In this document: in pieces, positions 60,888 to 64,000 of the stretch | How positions within the stretch are numbered: the first letter of the stretch is position 1 | Layout of the letters: each line of letters opens with the position of its first letter | DNA from: Solibacillus sp. FSL R7-0682 | Lineage (GTDB): Bacteria; Bacillota; Bacilli; Bacillales_A; Planococcaceae | Direction of reading: 5' to 3' | Assembly (NCBI RefSeq): GCF_038005985.1 | Contig: NZ_JBBOUI010000001.1 | Location: 1,756,001 to 1,820,000, forward strand | Length of the DNA stretch: 64,000 nucleotides | The notes under the pieces: model-generated | The model's input: only the letters and a program-made list of their open reading frames with translations | Told to the model about the DNA's origin: nothing | Databases searched by the model: none | Position numbers and translations under genes: made by a program

Positions 60888-61997
60888 TTAAGGGACACAA
60901 TAGCCTTCTAAATTAAACACGGTGATGGAAATAAATCCGAAATAAAAACACAGTGCAATCGCGAGTATCATTAATACCGAAATTAACAACGGAGCCTCTT
61001 TCACGTAACTAATAATTAGTAAGGCGATGAAGAGTGCTGTTAAAAGGAAGAACACTAATCCTATAGCAGTCATTTGGAAATGCCCAATCATTCCGTCTGT
61101 TAAAGGTGTCGTATAAAATAGCTGGAAAAGAGAAGACACATTTTCCATTTGGACGAATGGCATTGGTGGTTGATGTTCACTGAAAATAGCCGTAATAGCT
61201 AAAATCGAAAATAAAATAGCTAGCTCAAGCTTGACCCACAATACGGGATTAAAGCTTTTTTTATTTATTTTTAATTTAATTAATAAGCCGTTTGCCAAAA
61301 TGACAATTGCAAGTGGTACAAGTAGTACATGCTTTACAAATAAACCAAGCCCATAAAATGTCGACCAGCCTGTAACATAAGCGGGTACAATCGTCTCCGT
61401 TAAGAACACACCACTCAGGGCAATCGCTGTGACACTTACAAGCGCGAGAGGTGTAAACCATTTTAAAAAGGCCTCCCAATTGTTAGAATCTAATGTAAAG
61501 AAGCTTAAAATGAGCAATACTCCAAACCAGCAGCTAACGGCAATTAAATGTATCCAGTCATTAAAAAAACCAACCGTAGAATCCATTGAGCTTGCATGGC
61601 TTGCATAAGCGACACCAGCTTGAATGGCAACTAATAAAGTTACATTTATAATCGGGTATAACCAATGTTGCGATTTTTGCATTTGGTGAAGAATGTACAC
61701 GAAAATTAACGACAAGCCTACAATAGCTAACCATGCATGTCCCATTTTGTAAGAAAATAAAATTTTTTGTAAAGATTGTATTAGTCCAAATTGCGGCTGT
61801 AATATGACGAGCAATTGGATAATCGGTACAAACGTAAATACGGGTATACTCCAAGCACTTATATAGAGCCATTTTTCTCGTATAGAAATGGTTGGCTTAT
61901 ATTCACTAGGAATGAGTTTGAGAATTAATGATCCCATTAATACCGCGAAGGAAATGTATAGCAAAAACTGACTTATACTAATTAAAATCGTTATCAT
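60888..61997 (-). CDS. copD: CopD-family copper import/resistance membrane protein
   Basis: 369 residues with about nine membrane helices. The copper-type residues are in YASHASSMDSTVGFFNDWIHLIAVSCWFG, the hallmark of CopD. It overlaps the copC stop by 4 bases. B. subtilis YcnJ fuses CopC and CopD; here they are separate proteins. Expected to move copper across the membrane. Confidence 0.92.
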   Translation of the reverse strand: MITILISISQFLLYISFAVLMGSLILKLIPSEYKPTISIREKWLYISAWSIPVFTFVPIIQLLVILQPQFGLIQSLQKILFSYKMGHAWLAIVGLSLIFVYILHQMQKSQHWLYPIINVTLLVAIQAGVAYASHASSMDSTVGFFNDWIHLIAVSCWFGVLLILSFFTLDSNNWEAFLKWFTPLALVSVTAIALSGVFLTETIVPAYVTGWSTFYGLGLFVKHVLLVPLAIVILANGLLIKLKINKKSFNPVLWVKLELAILFSILAITAIFSEHQPPMPFVQMENVSSLFQLFYTTPLTDGMIGHFQMTAIGLVFFLLTALFIALLIISYVKEAPLLISVLMILAIALCFYFGFISITVFNLEGYCVP

Positions 61998-62536
61998 TTT
62001 CTTTTACGCTTCATTAACGTAATTAAACTAATTACGATAATTACTAATAATAGCCCACCTACAATAAGAAGGGGAGTGGCAGTGTTCGTTTGCGTGTCCT
62101 CTTCATTCGTTTCAGTTTGTTCTGCTTCAACTTGTGGTTCCGTTGATTCTTCTGATAGAGTGTTTCCTTCAGTTACTTCGTCGAGTGGTGCATTTACTGT
62201 AAAAGAAAATTGACCTGAAAGGGGATGACCGTCTTCACTAATACTGTTCCATGAAACTGTATAAGTATCATTCGGCAACGCTTCATCAAATGTTCCTTGC
62301 ATCAAACCATTTTCTACTGTAACAGTAGCCGGCTTAAATTCACTTCCACTTGCACCCTTTACAATAAAAGTACTACCTTCTTCAATTTTCCCTGAATAGG
62401 TCAATTCAATTTTTTGGAGAGGTGCTGTGATTGTCGTACCATCTTCTGGGTTTGTCGTGTCTAAATACGTATGTGCTGCGGCATTCGGTACGAATAGTAA
62501 TAATGCAGCAAGAATCGATAAGTAAAAAGTTCTCAT
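61994..62536 (-). CDS. copC: CopC-domain copper-binding protein with C-terminal membrane anchor
   Basis: 180 residues. Signal peptide MRTFYLSILAALLLFVPNAA, cut to expose H22 (AHTYLD), the N-terminal copper ligand. The second copper histidine is in SEDGHPLSGQF. An acidic, Glu/Thr-rich linker of about 45 residues follows, then a C-terminal membrane helix (LLIVGGLLLVIIVISLITL) and a basic tail. It should hand copper to CopD. GGAGGAGA precedes the ATG. Confidence 0.94.
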   Translation of the reverse strand: MRTFYLSILAALLLFVPNAAAHTYLDTTNPEDGTTITAPLQKIELTYSGKIEEGSTFIVKGASGSEFKPATVTVENGLMQGTFDEALPNDTYTVSWNSISEDGHPLSGQFSFTVNAPLDEVTEGNTLSEESTEPQVEAEQTETNEEDTQTNTATPLLIVGGLLLVIIVISLITLMKRKRK

Positions 62537-62778
62537 AATAGTCGATTCTCCTCCTTTTCATTATTTTGGCTCTTGTTCATTGTAGCGGAAATGTGGAAGG
62601 TTTTCACTGTCGAAACGTTAGAAATGGGAAGTTTATGACAGAAATTTGTCATTTGGGCAAGAATGGAAAAAACGTAGTGGAATATACAAAGACATAGTCA
62701 ACGTCCTATATTATAATTAGAATAATCAAATTATAGTGAAATTATAATTAGCAGAAGAAAAAAGGGGGGTGTCGACGT

Positions 62779-63813
62779 ATGGTGTTCATTGAAAAAGGGC
62801 GTAAGGTTTGGTTAGCGCTTTTACTCCTTGTTTTAATTGGAAACTATGCCGTTTATCAAACATCTATTGGCATGCATATATTACCAGTTCCAGAACAAGC
62901 ACACGGCGTTGTCGTTGGGTCTTTTATCGATTTAATGATTGTTGCTCCTGTGTTATTCATGTTGTATTTAAGGAAGTTTTCTTGGAAGCTGTCCATTACT
63001 TTAGCGGCACTAGGTTGTATAGCGATGAGATTGATAATCCCTATAGAGCTATTAGGACCATTTGAAAAAGTTACATTTATAGGAATTGGGATTGAACTAT
63101 TATTAGTAGTCGTAGAATTAATTATTATCGTAACGTTTGTTCGCTATATGCCAAAAATCATACGTGATGTAAAAGAAAGTACTTTACCAGTGTTATTTTC
63201 ATTCCATTATGGCGTAAATCAATATGTAAAGCATAACCCGATTATTCAAGTGCTTTGCGCTGAAGCACTTATGTTTTATTATGCATTATTTAGCTGGAAA
63301 AAAGCACCGATGTCAGGTATTACGATATATAAAAAATCAAGCTATATTGCCTTTCAAGTCATGATGATTCATGCCATTATAGTAGAAACGTTAGGTATTC
63401 ATTATTTTATTCACGATAAGTGGCCTATTGTTTCCATTGTTTTGCTATTGTTTAATGTCTATTCAATCCTCTTTTTTGTAGGGGATATACAAGCGGTGCG
63501 CCTGAATCCAATTGCTGTGAACGAGCGCAGTATGTTCATTTCGCAAGGATTAATGAAGCGAGCAAAAATTGATTTTACGCACATTGAATGCATTATTGAA
63601 GACCGTGAATTTCTAGAGAAAAAACGTAAAAAAGATACTTTAGAGTTTGTTATGCGAGATTTTGAAACGGTGTACCCTGATTTTGTGTTAAAAATGAAGG
63701 TGCCGCAGAAAGCTACATTGTTTATGGGCATTGAAAAAGAGTATCGCTATGTAGCAATTAAGTGTGATGACCCAGTGCAACTTAAAGAAATTTTAAATGC
63801 TAATGTAGGGTAG
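62779..63813 (+). CDS. Membrane protein of unknown function (eight or more helices)
   Basis: 344 residues with eight or more hydrophobic segments in the first 245 residues (VWLALLLLVLIGNYAVYQ onward) and a cytoplasmic C-terminal domain of about 95 residues (MKRAKIDFTHIECIIEDREFLEKKRKK). Relatives in databases are sometimes called beta-carotene 15,15'-monooxygenase; I see no iron-binding four-His set and consider that label wrong. AAAGGGGGGTG precedes the ATG. Confidence 0.75.
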   Translation: MVFIEKGRKVWLALLLLVLIGNYAVYQTSIGMHILPVPEQAHGVVVGSFIDLMIVAPVLFMLYLRKFSWKLSITLAALGCIAMRLIIPIELLGPFEKVTFIGIGIELLLVVVELIIIVTFVRYMPKIIRDVKESTLPVLFSFHYGVNQYVKHNPIIQVLCAEALMFYYALFSWKKAPMSGITIYKKSSYIAFQVMMIHAIIVETLGIHYFIHDKWPIVSIVLLLFNVYSILFFVGDIQAVRLNPIAVNERSMFISQGLMKRAKIDFTHIECIIEDREFLEKKRKKDTLEFVMRDFETVYPDFVLKMKVPQKATLFMGIEKEYRYVAIKCDDPVQLKEILNANVG

Positions 63814-63819
63814 TAAAAA

Positions 63820-63850
63820 GAGCCTGTAACGTTTTTACGTTACGGGCTCT
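63820..63850. terminator. Bidirectional terminator
   Basis: GAGCCTGTAACGT pairs with ACGTTACGGGCTC (one G-U), 4-base loop; it serves both converging genes. Confidence 0.82.
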
Positions 63851-63862
63851 ATTCCATTTGGC

Positions 63863-64000
63863 TTATTGTAAGGTGAATTTCTTCACAATACCATTTAGTT
63901 CAGTAGCAACATTTGTTAAGTTATGACTAGATTGCGACATATCTTCCATTGCTGCTGCTTGCTGTTCTGAAGCGGCAGAAACCATTGCACTGTTTTTCGA
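63863..64000 (-). CDS. Methyl-accepting chemotaxis protein, C-terminal end (cut by the window)
   Basis: The last 45 residues of a minus-strand gene that begins beyond the window: VSAASEQQAAAMEDMSQSS then HNLTNVATELNGIVKKFTLQ and stop. The (A)SEQQAAAMEDMSQSSHNL stretch and the ending LNGIVKKF are typical of the helical tail of Bacillus chemotaxis receptors. Ligand domain not visible. Confidence 0.85.
   Translation of the reverse strand, partial: SKNSAMVSAASEQQAAAMEDMSQSSHNLTNVATELNGIVKKFTLQ

Overview
The window reads as chromosome of a low-GC, Gram-positive, spore-former-type member of the Bacillales, most like Lysinibacillus or Solibacillus (Planococcaceae). Evidence: AGGAGG-type ribosome binding sites with frequent TTG and GTG starts, S-layer-homology proteins, a yjlC-ndh pair, ccdA/ccdC/yneK, mntABCD order as in Bacillus subtilis, and Firmicutes families (DUF2785, DUF1659/DUF2922/YvrJ, PadR-DUF2812). 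Genus is inference; no rRNA or marker gene is present. I see no tRNA, CRISPR array, complete insertion sequence or prophage.

Layout. 1-6.9 kb: end of an ABC-2/YhgE-like membrane protein with a PadR regulator, a YcdB-like S-layer protein, a thioesterase, a DedA protein and small metabolic genes. 7.0-9.6 kb: cobalamin riboswitch plus metE. 9.7-11.1 kb: ECF sigma factor with a membrane partner. 11.1-12.1 kb: gene-poor, with an unlisted 43-residue secreted peptide gene on the minus strand. 12.1-20.1 kb: a tellurium-resistance-like (Ter) biosynthetic module: YceG-like protein, three TerD proteins, CitE-like lyase, two phosphoribosyltransferase-fold proteins (TRSP and StiP families) and a HAD phosphatase, with a terminator between the TerD genes and the enzyme genes. 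20.2-25.1 kb: an exporter and cell-wall proteins, including two amidases. 25.2-29.7 kb: transglutaminase-like and DUF2785 genes, then a second ECF locus whose membrane partner carries an inactivated-looking signal-peptidase domain and which has its own GAAAC-N17-CGTC promoter.

29.8-32.9 kb: PadR/DUF2812/ABC exporter operon behind a promoter with three operator repeats. 33-39.5 kb: rRNA methyltransferase, a full-length intergenic repeat, an HTH protein and a heterodimeric ABC exporter. 39.6-47.5 kb: SDR protein with an altered active site, RarD, yjlC-ndh, a divergent MarR/CarD pair with two palindromic operators, a CBS-ACT protein and a large catalase. 47.7-51.6 kb: cytochrome c maturation genes (ccdA, ccdC, SCO) and a cassette of tiny genes. 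51.7-55.2 kb: manganese transporter mntABCD behind an MntR-like palindrome. 55.6-59.1 kb: a 1150-residue secreted repeat protein. 59.2-64 kb: LysE and TspO-like membrane proteins, split copC/copD, a membrane protein and the tail of a chemotaxis receptor.

The best candidates for undescribed biology are the ECF locus with the pseudo-signal-peptidase, the CX6C secreted peptide, the large two-motif helical repeat protein, and the particular form of the Ter module.
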